From Streptomyces sp. S.PNR 29 (lineage in GTDB: Bacteria > Actinomycetota > Actinomycetes > Streptomycetales > Streptomycetaceae), in assembly GCF_030386795.1 (NCBI RefSeq), contig NZ_JANUQM010000018.1, positions 1 to 64,000 of the forward strand: a stretch of 64,000 nt of DNA. Reading direction: 5' to 3'. Positions 1 through 6,265 of the stretch are shown piece by piece (the first letter of the stretch is position 1; the number at the start of each line of letters is the position of its first letter). The position numbers and the translations under genes were made by a program. Under the pieces are notes generated by a model. It had not been told where the DNA came from, did not search any database, and saw only the letters and a list, made by a program, of their open reading frames with translations.

Positions 1-499
1 CAGGCCCCCGCGCCCGGCGCCCCGGCATGGGCGGGGCGCCTGCGGGGGCGGCGGCCGGCGGGTAGCCGTAGCCGCCGCCGCGTCCGCCTGCCGGGGCGCC
101 GGGCGCGGGGGCCTGCTGGCTGCTGGAGGAGGCGAGCGTGCGGCTGCGTACCCGGTACAGGCCGGTGTCGAGGTCGTCCGCCTTCTCCAGGTGCACCTTG
201 ATGGGGCCCATGAAGGTGTAGCGCTGCTGCTTGGCGTAGTCGCGCACCATGCCGGCCAGCTCGTCGCCGAGCTGGCCGGAGTACGGGCTGAGCCGCTCGA
301 AGTCCGGCGTGCTCAGTTCCACGATGAAGTCGTTGGGTACCACGGTGCGGTCGCGGTTCCAGATGGTGGCGTTGTTGTCGCACTCCCGCTGGAGCGCACC
401 CGCGATCTCCACGGGCTGCACCTCGGACTTGAACACCTTGGCGAAGGTGCCGTTGACCAGACCTTCGAGACGCTGCTCGAACTTCTTCAGGACTCCCAT
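1..499 (-). CDS. fhaA: FhaA, DUF3662/FHA protein (5' part only; runs off the window)
   Basis: About 166 N-terminal residues are present; the C-terminal part lies beyond base 1. The protein begins MGVLKKFEQRLEGLVNG and continues with the conserved DUF3662 fold (VEIAGALQRECD, RTVVPNDFIVELS, YTFMGPIKVHLE), then enters a Gly/Pro/Ala-rich linker at the window edge. In complete family members a C-terminal FHA domain follows and binds phosphothreonine on partners of Ser/Thr kinases, controlling division and envelope synthesis. The ATG is supported by GGAGGT a few bases upstream. In actinobacteria fhaA usually heads an operon with fhaB, pstP, rodA, pbpA and kinases; none of these can be seen because they would lie to the left. 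Family assignment is from recognition of the N-terminal domain; the FHA domain itself is not visible here. Confidence 0.9.
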   Translation of the reverse strand, partial: MGVLKKFEQRLEGLVNGTFAKVFKSEVQPVEIAGALQRECDNNATIWNRDRTVVPNDFIVELSTPDFERLSPYSGQLGDELAGMVRDYAKQQRYTFMGPIKVHLEKADDLDTGLYRVRSRTLASSSSQQAPAPGAPAGGRGGGYGYPPAAAPAGAPPMPGRRARGP

Positions 500-790
500 G
501 GGGCACCTCCTCCGTCGCTGCCGTCCTGTGTACTGCTTACCTGGTGTACCTGGTACTGCTCGCTGATCGTATCCACGCGCCGGTGAATCGGCTGGTTCCC
601 CCTGTCGGCCCGGTCGACGGGTGTCGACGCCTGACGACGTTCCCTTCGGAGCTCGTCTTCGAACTCCTCCGCGAGTACTCCTGCGCGTCCTTCCGCCCGC
701 GTCCTTCTGCCAAGGATCGTAGAGGCGGTCGAAGACCAGTGTCCCGCACCTGACTGTGGAGCCCGCCCGCCTCCTGGGGAGACGGGCCCT

Positions 791-832
791 ACCGGTACGA
801 GGTTGATACGTGAACCGGTACGCGTTGATACG
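791..832 (+). repeat. Two tandem copies of ACCGGTACG-(x)GTTGATACG
   Basis: ACCGGTACGAGGTTGATACG at 791-810 is repeated as ACCGGTACGCGTTGATACG at 814-832, a 23-nt period. The pair lies about 80 bp upstream of the likely tRNA promoter. It could be a pair of direct regulator sites or a simple duplication. Nothing else in the window copies it. Confidence 0.6.
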
Positions 833-890
833 GAGTGGAGGCCTCCGCGCTGGTCGGGGCCGCCGTGGGCCGGGCGCGGGGAAAGCGATG

Positions 891-919
891 TGAACCCACC
901 CCGGCCAGCGTGCTAATGT
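891..919 (+). promoter_or_regulatory. Possible tRNA-Leu promoter
   Basis: TAATGT at 914-919 resembles a -10 box, with TGAACC at 891-896 as a weak -35 and a 17-bp spacer. The predicted start would be about 50 bp before the tRNA. Inferred from pattern only. Confidence 0.35.
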
Positions 920-976
920 TCTGGGTGTCGGAAGGCGCCGGGCCCCACGGGGCAAGGGCCGGAAGACACACCCAAT

Positions 977-1060
977 GCGCGGGTGGCGGAATAGGCAGAC
1001 GCGCTGGATTCAGGTTCCAGTGCCCGCAAGGGCGTGGGGGTTCAACTCCCCCCTCGCGCA
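977..1060 (+). tRNA. tRNA-Leu (anticodon CAG)
   Basis: The 84-nt sequence folds as a class II tRNA. The acceptor arm GCGCGGG (977-983) pairs with CTCGCGC before discriminator A1060. The anticodon stem CTGGA/TCCAG closes a seven-base loop with CAG at 1011-1013. A long variable arm (GCCCGC-AAG-GGCG type) and a T arm (GGGGGTTCAACTCCCCC) follow. The 3' CCA is not encoded. It decodes CUG, the major Leu codon in GC-rich genomes. It lies just left of the putative accessory insert, a common location for integration, but no copy of the tRNA 3' end was found at the other side. Confidence 0.95.
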
Positions 1061-1075
1061 CAACGAGAAACCGAT

Positions 1076-1128
1076 GAAACGGGTCTCTGCAGGTGACGGA
1101 AGTCACGGCAGGGGCCCGTTTCTCGTTT
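1076..1128 (+). terminator. Hairpin terminator behind tRNA-Leu
   Basis: GAAACGGG (1076-1083) pairs with CCCGTTTC (1115-1122). Inner arms CTGC/GCAG and GTGAC/GTCAC close on a GGAA loop, and TCGTTTCC follows. It lies 16 bp after the tRNA and fits an intrinsic terminator for it. Confidence 0.75.
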
Positions 1129-1160
1129 CCATGATCGCTGTGAGGCATCACACAGGCTGC

Positions 1161-1213
1161 GTCAGGGCATACGGCAGGCCCCGCGCGTGAGCTATCTCAC
1201 GGCCGGGGCCTGT
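1161..1213 (+). repeat. Left copy of a 53-bp direct repeat containing a hairpin
   Basis: The element starts GTCAGG and ends CGGGGCCTGT. Its core is an inverted repeat CAGGCCCCG (1175-1183)/CGGGGCCTG (1204-1212) with inner arms GTGAG/CTCAC. A related copy in the same orientation lies at 10320-10373. The two copies bracket the block of accessory genes. The left copy could also serve as a terminator for either strand. Confidence 0.65.
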
Positions 1214-1487
1214 CTCGGTGGTGCTTGAGCGTCAGACGTCCGACGGCGGTGCCGGGTACGTCGGACAGCGCCCCGCTCACCTTCGGTGACCTGGCCTTCG
1301 ACCCGGAGACTCTGGACCGGTCACGAGAAGCCTGCGAGTCGGTGGCCGGCAGGAAGAAGCCCCGGCGGGACAGGGTGGAGTGTCCCGCGGTGACGCGGAC
1401 GCCCGCGCTGGTGTTGCCGGCGACGCTGGTGCCGGCGGAGAGGTCGGCCCGGTTGGTGCGGCCGATGAAGACATGGCGGATGCCGGT
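1197..1487 (-). pseudogene. In-frame continuation of the RIP gene beyond its amber codon
   Basis: Reading on in the frame of the 1488-2180 gene past TAG (1488-1490), the frame stays open for 96 codons to TGA at 1197-1199. In the first 52 codons (1332-1487), 50 end in G or C, as in a real Streptomyces gene. After that the usage becomes irregular (GCT, TCT, CGT, AGA), so the ancestral protein probably ended near 1330. The predicted residues begin TGIRHVFIGRTNRADLSAG and look beta-rich, as expected for the small C-terminal part of a RIP domain. This is best read as the severed 3' end of the RIP gene. Confidence 0.6.
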
Positions 1488-2180
1488 CTAGTTACGCATC
1501 AGGCCGAGCTGCTGTGCGGTGACGAAGACGTCGGACCCGTCGTCCATGCCGTTCGCGATGCGGTTGGCGATGGGGCGGAACCGGGAGGCCTCGGTGATGG
1601 CGATGATGTAGCGCAGCATGCCGCGCGCCTGGGCGGTGCGGTCGGTGCCGCGGCTGGCGAGGTCCCTGAGGCTGTTCTCAAGGCTGGACTCGCTCAGGTC
1701 GACGGCGGTCAGCGACTGGTTCGCGACGCGGGCGAGGGCGTCGTGGCCCTCCTTGCCGAGGAACCAGTTGTCGTCGGTGGCGTCCTCCTTGCCCGGGGCG
1801 TCGGAGGCGAGGTTCAGGACGAAGTCGTGCGGGGTGTCGCTGGAGGAGAACCGCACGACGTAGAAGTCGCTGAGCCGTACGATCGCGTGCACCGTGGGGG
1901 TGTGGTGGCCGCTGCTGATCACAATGTCGGCGAAAGCCGAGGTCTCGGCGAGGTTCCGCAGCTGATCGAGCATCGTCAGATAGGCGCCCGAGCCACGGGT
2001 GATGTTCCAGCGGACCTGTGGGAAGTCGACGTGTTCCTTGCCGGCGACGGTCTCGGCGTCGATCGTCACATGGTCCGCCGCCGTCGAGGCGGATGTGTCG
2101 GTGCCCCTGGGCGCCAGCGCGATCACCAGGACTCCGAGAAGGACGGACAAGGCGACCACGATGAGGACGCTGGTCGGCAT
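1488..2180 (-). CDS. Ribosome-inactivating protein (rRNA N-glycosidase family), truncated by an amber codon
   Basis: This 230-residue product has an N-terminal hydrophobic segment (about residues 4-24), so it is membrane-anchored or exported. It then shows the landmarks of the ricin-A/Shiga-type RIP fold: WNITRGSGAYLTMLDQLR (first strand and helix), LSDFYVVRF with Tyr107 at the place of the adenine-stacking Tyr80 of ricin, and ITEASRFRPIANRI, the family active-site signature with Glu197 and Arg200. Such enzymes depurinate the sarcin-ricin loop of large-subunit rRNA; a RIP from S. coelicolor has been described. The second active-site Tyr is not evident (LGKEGHDAL has Gly/His there). The stop codon replaces the expected Trp at Glu+34. 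The start has GGAG seven bases upstream and an island-specific promoter-like element. As encoded, the product lacks the C-terminal part and is probably weak or inactive. Confidence 0.8.
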   Translation of the reverse strand: MPTSVLIVVALSVLLGVLVIALAPRGTDTSASTAADHVTIDAETVAGKEHVDFPQVRWNITRGSGAYLTMLDQLRNLAETSAFADIVISSGHHTPTVHAIVRLSDFYVVRFSSSDTPHDFVLNLASDAPGKEDATDDNWFLGKEGHDALARVANQSLTAVDLSESSLENSLRDLASRGTDRTAQARGMLRYIIAITEASRFRPIANRIANGMDDGSDVFVTAQQLGLMRN

Positions 2181-2217
2181 GGTGTGCTCCGGTTGTTCGA
2201 CGTGCAGCGGTGTCGCG

Positions 2218-2265
2218 ACCGACGCTCACAGCCGGGAGGTTGTTTGGCAGGCCCCTTTTGCCGCC
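2218..2265 (-). promoter_or_regulatory. Conserved promoter-like element upstream of the RIP gene
   Basis: On the minus strand this reads GGCAAAAGGGGCCTGCC, then AAACAAC, and 14 bases later CGTCGGT. The same element with few changes lies upstream of the small secreted-protein gene (5745-5792). Over the first 45 aligned bases about 38 are identical. AAC/CGTC spacing is of the ECF sigma-factor type, and the implied start site would give a 5' leader of about 30 nt before the ATG at 2180. The sigma factor is not identified. Confidence 0.55.
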
Positions 2266-2466
2266 GCATACAATTCCGGAAGATCGAATTCCACATTACT
2301 TGTCCGGATGTAAAGGTGTCGTCGCGGAAGCGGAAGCCGTACGTCGAGTGGGGCACGCGCCAGGCGCTGCACCACTCGGGCCCGGACGCGAAGGCACCTC
2401 GGGAGCCGCCGGCGCCGCAGTGGACCTCGGGGCCGCGCTACCGGCCCCGAGGGGTACAGCCGGCCG

Positions 2467-3864
2467 TCAGGGACGCACGACGACGGTCCATCCGGGGTTG
2501 TAGGTGTCCGGCACCGGGAATCGTTGCCAGTCGCGCGCCCAGTGCGGTGGCTTCCGCTCGCGAAGGACCAGCGCACCGGGGTGCGCCGGGGGATCCGTCT
2601 CCGTGACAGTGCAGCCCGCGGTGTGGGCGATGGGAATCGTCGCTCTGTTCCCCGCGAGGACACACGGCGGGTGCACCCCGTGCTCGCGCAGCACGGAGGC
2701 GATCCGGTCCCAGTCTTCGCGGGCCTGCTGCTGGATGCCCGCATGAGTGTGGACGAGACCGGCCTGAATGCCCCAGTGCCCGAGGAGTGCCAGGGCGAGC
2801 ACCGCGGCTGTGGGCAGCGAACGGCGGGTGCGGGCCCGGTGGACGACGGCGAGGAGCCCGACAGCGGCGGGGAGCGCCAGCAGGGCGTAGGCCGGCAGCA
2901 GGAACCGCGGCGCGGCGTAGGGGACGAGGAAGAGATACGGAGCCGCCGTGGCCACCGCCACCGCCACCGACACCCACAGCGGTGCGGCGGACCGGCGCGC
3001 CCGGCGCTCCGCCCACAGTCCCAGGCCGACCAGCAGCGGCAGCAGCACCCACCACTCCATCGCGTGCAGCCGTACGCCGTCGCCCGTACAGGGACGGCAC
3101 AGCAGCGGGCCGTCCAGCGCGGTGAGATGGGCGGGCAGGGAGAAGACGGCCCCCAGGCCGCCCTGGACCTGGTCGGCCTCCGCGAGCCGGTTCCGCACCC
3201 CGCCGAACCGCACCTCGGCCTCGACGATCCAGGGCAGCGCACCCGCCACGAGTCCGGCCGCCACGGCCGGCAGACGCCCCCTCAGGCGGCCGTGGCCGCG
3301 CAGTGTGGGCACCAGCACGGCGGCCAGGAGCAGCGGCACGGCGACGGCCACACCGTCGTTGGGCCGCATCAGGGTCACCACCGCCAGGCCTGCCGCGACC
3401 CCCGCGTACCGGGGACGCGGGGCGAGGAAGCAGCCCACCGCGGCGGTGGCACCCATCGCGGTGTAGTGGTTCGGCATCGCGGAACCGGCGTAGAAAAGAG
3501 TGATCCACAGGCTGCCGTACAGCACGGCCGCCACCCACACCGCCGCCGGGCGGTGCAGGATCCGCAGCCAGGGCCGGAATCCCAGCCAGAGCGCACCGCC
3601 GGCCAGCAGGAGCAGCCACACCCTGAGCAGTACCGTCGAGCCGCTCCAGGAGGCGATCGGAGCCAGCAGCAGGGGGACCCCGCGGGTACGCGGGGCGCTG
3701 AACGGGGTCGCGGGACCGTACGAGTCGAAGCGGCTGGCGTACACGCGCTCGTCCCAGCCGAGCGGCAGGGTGAGCGGTACGAGGACGGCCGACAGCAGAC
3801 AGAACCCTGCGGCCACGATCCACAGCATCCGCTGCGCCGAGGCCGCTGTGCGATCCGCGTTCAT
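2467..3864 (-). CDS. Polytopic membrane protein, GT-C type glycosyltransferase-like
   Basis: This 465-residue protein has about ten hydrophobic segments. An acidic WDERVYASRFD motif lies in the first extracytoplasmic loop (about residues 37-47), in the position where GT-C enzymes such as ArnT or Pmt carry their metal/lipid-phosphosugar binding Asp-Glu. A soluble C-terminal part of roughly 110 residues contains several Cys and Pro (HPPCVLAGN, TAGCTVTETD). The likely role is transfer of a sugar from a polyprenyl-phosphate donor outside the membrane; the acceptor is unknown. The start codon overlaps the stop of the GT4 gene by four bases (ATGA), so the two are translationally coupled and probably act on the same glycan. 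No closer homolog is recognised. Confidence 0.6.
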   Translation of the reverse strand: MNADRTAASAQRMLWIVAAGFCLLSAVLVPLTLPLGWDERVYASRFDSYGPATPFSAPRTRGVPLLLAPIASWSGSTVLLRVWLLLLAGGALWLGFRPWLRILHRPAAVWVAAVLYGSLWITLFYAGSAMPNHYTAMGATAAVGCFLAPRPRYAGVAAGLAVVTLMRPNDGVAVAVPLLLAAVLVPTLRGHGRLRGRLPAVAAGLVAGALPWIVEAEVRFGGVRNRLAEADQVQGGLGAVFSLPAHLTALDGPLLCRPCTGDGVRLHAMEWWVLLPLLVGLGLWAERRARRSAAPLWVSVAVAVATAAPYLFLVPYAAPRFLLPAYALLALPAAVGLLAVVHRARTRRSLPTAAVLALALLGHWGIQAGLVHTHAGIQQQAREDWDRIASVLREHGVHPPCVLAGNRATIPIAHTAGCTVTETDPPAHPGALVLRERKPPHWARDWQRFPVPDTYNPGWTVVVRP

Positions 3865-5138
3865 CCGACCCGGCCCAGCTTGCGCCGCCCGCGGCGCACC
3901 GCTGCGCGGGAGAGGATGCCTGCCGTGGCGGCGAGCACGGTGGCATGGTCGCGCCAGTCGGCCGGGCCGGGTGGTGGAGGAGCGGGCCGGGCGGCCCGCT
4001 CCTCCACCAGTGTGCTGAACAGGCGCTCGTAGCGGTCGGCGATGTCATCCGGGGCGAATCGTTTCGCCGTGCCGGCCCGGGCGGCCTTGCCCATCTCCGC
4101 ACGCCGTTCGTCGTCCCGCATCAGTGCCAGCAGCGCGTCGGCCACGGCCCGGGTGCTGTCGCGCGGGACGAGAAGGCCGTCCACACCGTGGCGGATGATC
4201 TCGCCGGGCCCGTGGGGGCAGTCGGTGCTCACCACGGGCAGGCCGCAGCGCATGGCCTCCACGATCGTCATTCCGAACGACTCGTGCGCGGAGGTCACCG
4301 CGGCGATGGAGCCCTTGACCCACTCGGCCTCGATGGGAGTGGCCGAACCCATCAGGAAGACCCGGTCATCCAGGCCGTGGTGGGCTATCCGGTCGGCTAT
4401 CCGGGCGCGCTCCGGGCCGTCCCCGTAGATGCGCAGGGACCAGTCGGGGCAGGCCGCACCGGCCAGGGCGAAGGCGTCGACCAGCATCTCGTACCGCTTG
4501 ACGCGGGCCAACCGTCCCGCCGCGACGACGACCTTGGCCGCCGGGTCGGCCGGCGGCACCGGGGGTTCGGGGACGCTGTTGGGGATGGCCAGCACCCGGG
4601 TGCGCGGCAGCCGCATGCCGCGCCGGTGGTCGCGCGCGTCGGCCTCGGTCATGGTGACCAGCGCGTCGAGACCGCCGTACCAGCGCTGGAGTTCCGTCCG
4701 CAGTCGGTGCGGGTGGTTGTCGTGGGTGAGGTGCTCCTGGCCGACGCGTACGGCATGGCGTGGCCCGAACCGGGCCAGCAGCGCGTTGAGTCCGGCCCTG
4801 GTGCCCACGACGACGTCGGCGTCCGTCTCCCGCAGCCAGTCGATGACCCGCTGCTCGGCGAGCCGGTGGTACTGGTGCGAGCGGCTGTCCCCCTTCGGGA
4901 AGACCTCTCCGGCCCGCCGGGCGAGAGGGTCCGCCGCGTCCGCGGATCCCTCGCGCCGGTCCACCAGGGCCCGCAGCGGCACCTTGGGCGACCGCCCCAG
5001 TCGTGGTTTCTCGCGGTGCCGGAAGACCGACACGAGTTCCACCTGGTGTCGCCCGGCGAGCGTGTCGGCGAGTGTCATGGTCGTCCGTACGGTGCCGCCC
5101 ATCGCGTAGGCGTTGTGCAGCAGGAAGGCGATGCGCAC
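3861..5138 (-). CDS. GT4-family glycosyltransferase
   Basis: The 425-residue product has the GT-B fold of family 4. It begins VRIAFLLHNAYAMGGTVRTT, with the Gly-rich loop for the acceptor side. It has VVVAAGRLARVKRYEMLVDA at the start of the C-terminal Rossmann domain and HESFGMTIVEAMRCGLPVV (about residue 283 onward), which is the E-x7-E nucleotide-sugar motif. It is a retaining cytoplasmic glycosyltransferase. The GTG at 5138 was chosen because GGGGGA precedes it and it starts exactly at the conserved fold; the upstream in-frame extension is Arg/Pro-rich and not conserved-looking. The gene is followed by a coupled GT-C-like membrane enzyme, suggesting assembly and transfer of an extracellular glycan. 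Donor and acceptor cannot be told from sequence. Confidence 0.75.
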   Translation of the reverse strand: MRIAFLLHNAYAMGGTVRTTMTLADTLAGRHQVELVSVFRHREKPRLGRSPKVPLRALVDRREGSADAADPLARRAGEVFPKGDSRSHQYHRLAEQRVIDWLRETDADVVVGTRAGLNALLARFGPRHAVRVGQEHLTHDNHPHRLRTELQRWYGGLDALVTMTEADARDHRRGMRLPRTRVLAIPNSVPEPPVPPADPAAKVVVAAGRLARVKRYEMLVDAFALAGAACPDWSLRIYGDGPERARIADRIAHHGLDDRVFLMGSATPIEAEWVKGSIAAVTSAHESFGMTIVEAMRCGLPVVSTDCPHGPGEIIRHGVDGLLVPRDSTRAVADALLALMRDDERRAEMGKAARAGTAKRFAPDDIADRYERLFSTLVEERAARPAPPPPGPADWRDHATVLAATAGILSRAAVRRGRRKLGRVG

Positions 5139-5362
5139 GTGCGGCGTCCCCCGGTTTCCCTGTATGTGGCTGGTCAGTGTCACTGTGTTGGCCTTCGGCG
5201 AGGCGACCGCACCCGTGCCGGCCAGATCCGGCGGAGCAACGGGCGGGCCCTGCCGCCGCGTTCTGCGAAGGCTCCGCGCGGGTCGGGTTCGAGCCCGACA
5301 CGGCCGGCGACCGGTCCGGGTGGCCGGCGCTGGCGCCTTGCGCGGGCCCGGTCGGGCGATCT

Positions 5363-5698
5363 TCAGGCGGAGGGTGCTCCGGTGAGGACTTCTACGCGGC
5401 CGGTGTCGAGTGAGTGGCAGGCGCTGACCACGGCCAGGTCGCCCCTCTTCACGAGCGAGGTCTGCTTGGTGTGGACGCGGATCATGGCGTCGACCGGATC
5501 GGGGTGCTTGTCCTTGACCGCCTCGGCGTCTGCGACTTTCCAGCCGCCCTCGTGCGGCGCAGCCGCGCTCGCGCTCTGCAGGACGCCCAGCGGGCCGAGC
5601 AGAGTGGCGAGGACCGACAGCGCCGGGGTGCGGCGTCGCGGCGGCGGCTGTCGAGGCGCTTCCGCTTCGGGGAGCGTCATCGCGTCGGTGGCAGACAT
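5363..5698 (-). CDS. Small secreted protein of unknown function
   Basis: The 111-residue product has a Pro/Arg-rich N-terminus, a hydrophobic core (ALSVLATLLGPLGVLQ) and an AxA-type signal peptidase site (SASAAAPHE, about residues 42-50). A mature part of roughly 62 residues with a single Cys (VVSACHSLD) remains. No family is recognised. It is retained as a gene because the ATG has a GAAAGAG ribosome site and because the element upstream (5745-5792) matches that in front of the RIP gene, arguing for real and shared expression. A role related to the RIP, for example an exported partner, is only a guess. Confidence 0.5.
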   Translation of the reverse strand: MSATDAMTLPEAEAPRQPPPRRRTPALSVLATLLGPLGVLQSASAAAPHEGGWKVADAEAVKDKHPDPVDAMIRVHTKQTSLVKRGDLAVVSACHSLDTGRVEVLTGAPSA

Positions 5699-5744
5699 GT
5701 GCTCTTTCCGGGTGACTCAGGGCGCCGGGATCCGGCCTTGCTGC

Positions 5745-5792
5745 ACCGACGCTCGCAACCGGAATGTTGTTTGGCACGTCCCTTCTGCCAGG
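5745..5792 (-). promoter_or_regulatory. Second copy of the promoter-like element, upstream of the secreted-protein gene
   Basis: On the minus strand GTGCCAAACAAC is followed 14 bases later by CGTCGGT. The block is nearly identical to 2218-2265 and at a similar distance from a start codon (here about 47 bp). Conservation is confined to the promoter-sized block and does not extend into the genes. Confidence 0.55.
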
Positions 5793-6265
5793 TCGGACAA
5801 TCCTGTGGGCGGTTGCGGACTGGCCGGCGTCAGAGTCTTCTGCCTCTACCGGGACGCCCCTTGAGAGTGCTTGCCCGGCGCCCGCGTACTGTTCTCGGCT
5901 CCGGGCGACCAGGTGTCCGCCATCGCCTCACGCTCCGGGACGTCGCCGAAGGCCAAGGCCGTATGACACCGGACCCGGCAAGGAGGACTTCGGCCGAGGC
6001 GGGATCACGCCGGCCCGTCGGCGGTGGGTCGCCGGTGAGGGGATTGTTCGACTTGGTGGGATGGCTGGAGGGACAACTCCCGGGCCCTTGACGATCGACC
6101 CGTCGCTGCCCCGGTCCGGACTTCCCCCCCTCGGCCGGGGCAGCGGCCCGACCCGATCAACGGGTCGAGGCATCCGACGGGAGAGCTGTCCATGAAGATC
6201 CGGAGGACCGGCCGCCGCCGAACGGCCGTGCGGGCGCAAGTCCCCCTTCATGTCACCGGGGACGG
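5793..6265. other. Gene-free stretch between the secreted-protein promoter and the nSTAND gene end
   Basis: No supported gene, RNA or clear terminator is seen. The open frames here on both strands are Arg/Pro/Gly-rich without ribosome sites. It may hold decayed sequence, in keeping with an accessory region. Confidence 0.5.

Larger units (their letters stand above)
500..976. other. Intergenic region between fhaA and tRNA-Leu
   Basis: No gene is recognised here. It must hold the fhaA promoter (minus) and the tRNA-Leu promoter (plus). It contains one 23-nt-period direct repeat (791-832), listed separately. The short open frames on both strands lack ribosome sites and protein-like composition. 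Confidence 0.6.

Noticed and set aside
1488..1490. Recoding of the TAG as selenocysteine or pyrrolysine
   Set aside because: Selenocysteine uses TGA, and pyrrolysine machinery is not known in Streptomyces. Mutation or low-level readthrough is simpler.
2524..4032. Long open frames antisense to the glycosyltransferases, the nSTAND gene and the bkd genes
   Set aside because: They are Arg/Pro/Gly-rich, lack ribosome sites and start at odd places; such frames arise from third-position G/C in the opposite strand.
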